23,466 bases of DNA, taken from contig DATLBB010000097.1 of the NCBI GenBank assembly GCA_035527155.1, forward strand, positions 1 to 23,466, given 5' to 3'. This stretch comes from CS2-K091 sp035527155 (GTDB lineage: Bacteria > Planctomycetota > Phycisphaerae > Sedimentisphaerales > Anaerobacaceae). The position numbers were made by a program, and so were the translations under genes. The notes beneath the pieces were generated by a model. It did not search any database, had not been told where the DNA came from, and saw nothing but the letters and a program-made list of their open reading frames with translations. This document shows, one piece after another, positions 23,332 through 23,466 of the stretch. Each line of letters opens with the position of its first letter. Position 1 is the stretch's first letter.

Positions 23332-23466
23332 ATGGAGCGCAGGTCTGAAATTGTTCTTTTGTTGTGCGGGATTGCCGTCGGATTGCTTTCTTGTTCGGCG
23401 GTGGCGCGGGGTCAAATAGAGAAGGCAAAGACGGCGATAGAAGCGGATCGGTTTATCGTCGAAGCC
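23332..23466 (+). CDS. Start of an exported protein (3' truncated)
   Basis: The frame runs from the ATG at 23332 to the window end without a stop (45 residues). The N-terminus is a plausible signal peptide: basic MERRSE, hydrophobic IVLLLCGIAVGLL, then SCSAVARG with possible cleavage after AVA. LLSC could instead be a lipoprotein box, with Cys at residue 21. An in-frame TAG at 23317 rules out an upstream start. The mature part (QIEKAKTAIEADRFIVEA) is too short to assign, though it recalls the opening of exported proteins with 'A..FIL.D..G' repeats in related bacteria. Confidence 0.6.
   Translation, partial: MERRSEIVLLLCGIAVGLLSCSAVARGQIEKAKTAIEADRFIVEA

Noticed and set aside
23194..23415. 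73-codon minus-strand frame at the window end
   Set aside because: It crosses the heptamer array, the promoter and the start of the exported-protein gene, and has no independent support.

Overview
The window looks like a chromosomal piece of a planctomycete-type bacterium, possibly a Phycisphaerae or Sedimentisphaerales relative. This is inferred from gene content: a MoxR/DUF58/von Willebrand-A (VWA) membrane-protein cluster joined to ABC-2 exporter genes, several genes without a Shine-Dalgarno sequence, and a repeat-rich intergenic stretch of a kind I associate with these genomes. No rRNA or other taxonomic marker is present, so the assignment is tentative.

Region 1 (1-15452, all + strand, gaps of at most about 70 bp) reads as one long operon that starts before the window. 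Its order is: a truncated amidotransferase-like/VWA membrane protein, a MoxR AAA+ ATPase, a DUF58 protein, a BatA-type VWA membrane protein, a large secreted or membrane-anchored protein, an ABC-2 type ATPase, three tandem paralogous ABC-2 permeases, and a MalK/UgpC-type ABC ATPase. The first five genes resemble a MoxR-VWA system that assembles or remodels envelope complexes. The following ATPase and permeases form an export complex, and co-transcription suggests a common envelope task. The last ATPase belongs to a different ABC class and may be an unrelated passenger.

Region 2 (15453-16047) has no intact protein gene. It holds a possible remnant of a tyrosine-recombinase N-terminal domain on the minus strand and a tRNA-Arg(ACG)-like gene whose acceptor strands do not pair properly.

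Region 3 (16048-19345) is a molybdenum hydroxylase unit. It has a [2Fe-2S] subunit and a Tat-signal-bearing molybdopterin subunit in an operon, plus a convergent MocA-like cytidylyltransferase that could make the cytosine dinucleotide form of the cofactor. There is no FAD subunit, as in the two-subunit isoquinoline 1-oxidoreductase type.

Region 4 (19346-20754) is about 1.4 kb of repeat-rich DNA without a convincing gene. It contains 111/120-bp units, a TCGTATN heptamer array, and a cluster of CCCC...GGGG palindromes.

Region 5 (20385-23466) is AT-rich accessory DNA. A two-gene operon (small coiled-coil protein, then an XRE-type regulator with an unrecognised 300-residue C-terminal domain) has its own promoter with operator-like repeats, and is bracketed by a 15-bp direct repeat. 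It is followed by a minus-strand gene for a protein with a hydrophobic C-terminus, another TCGTATN heptamer array, and the start of an exported protein whose predicted promoter lies almost on its start codon. The XRE cassette is the part of the window I find least explained by known families.
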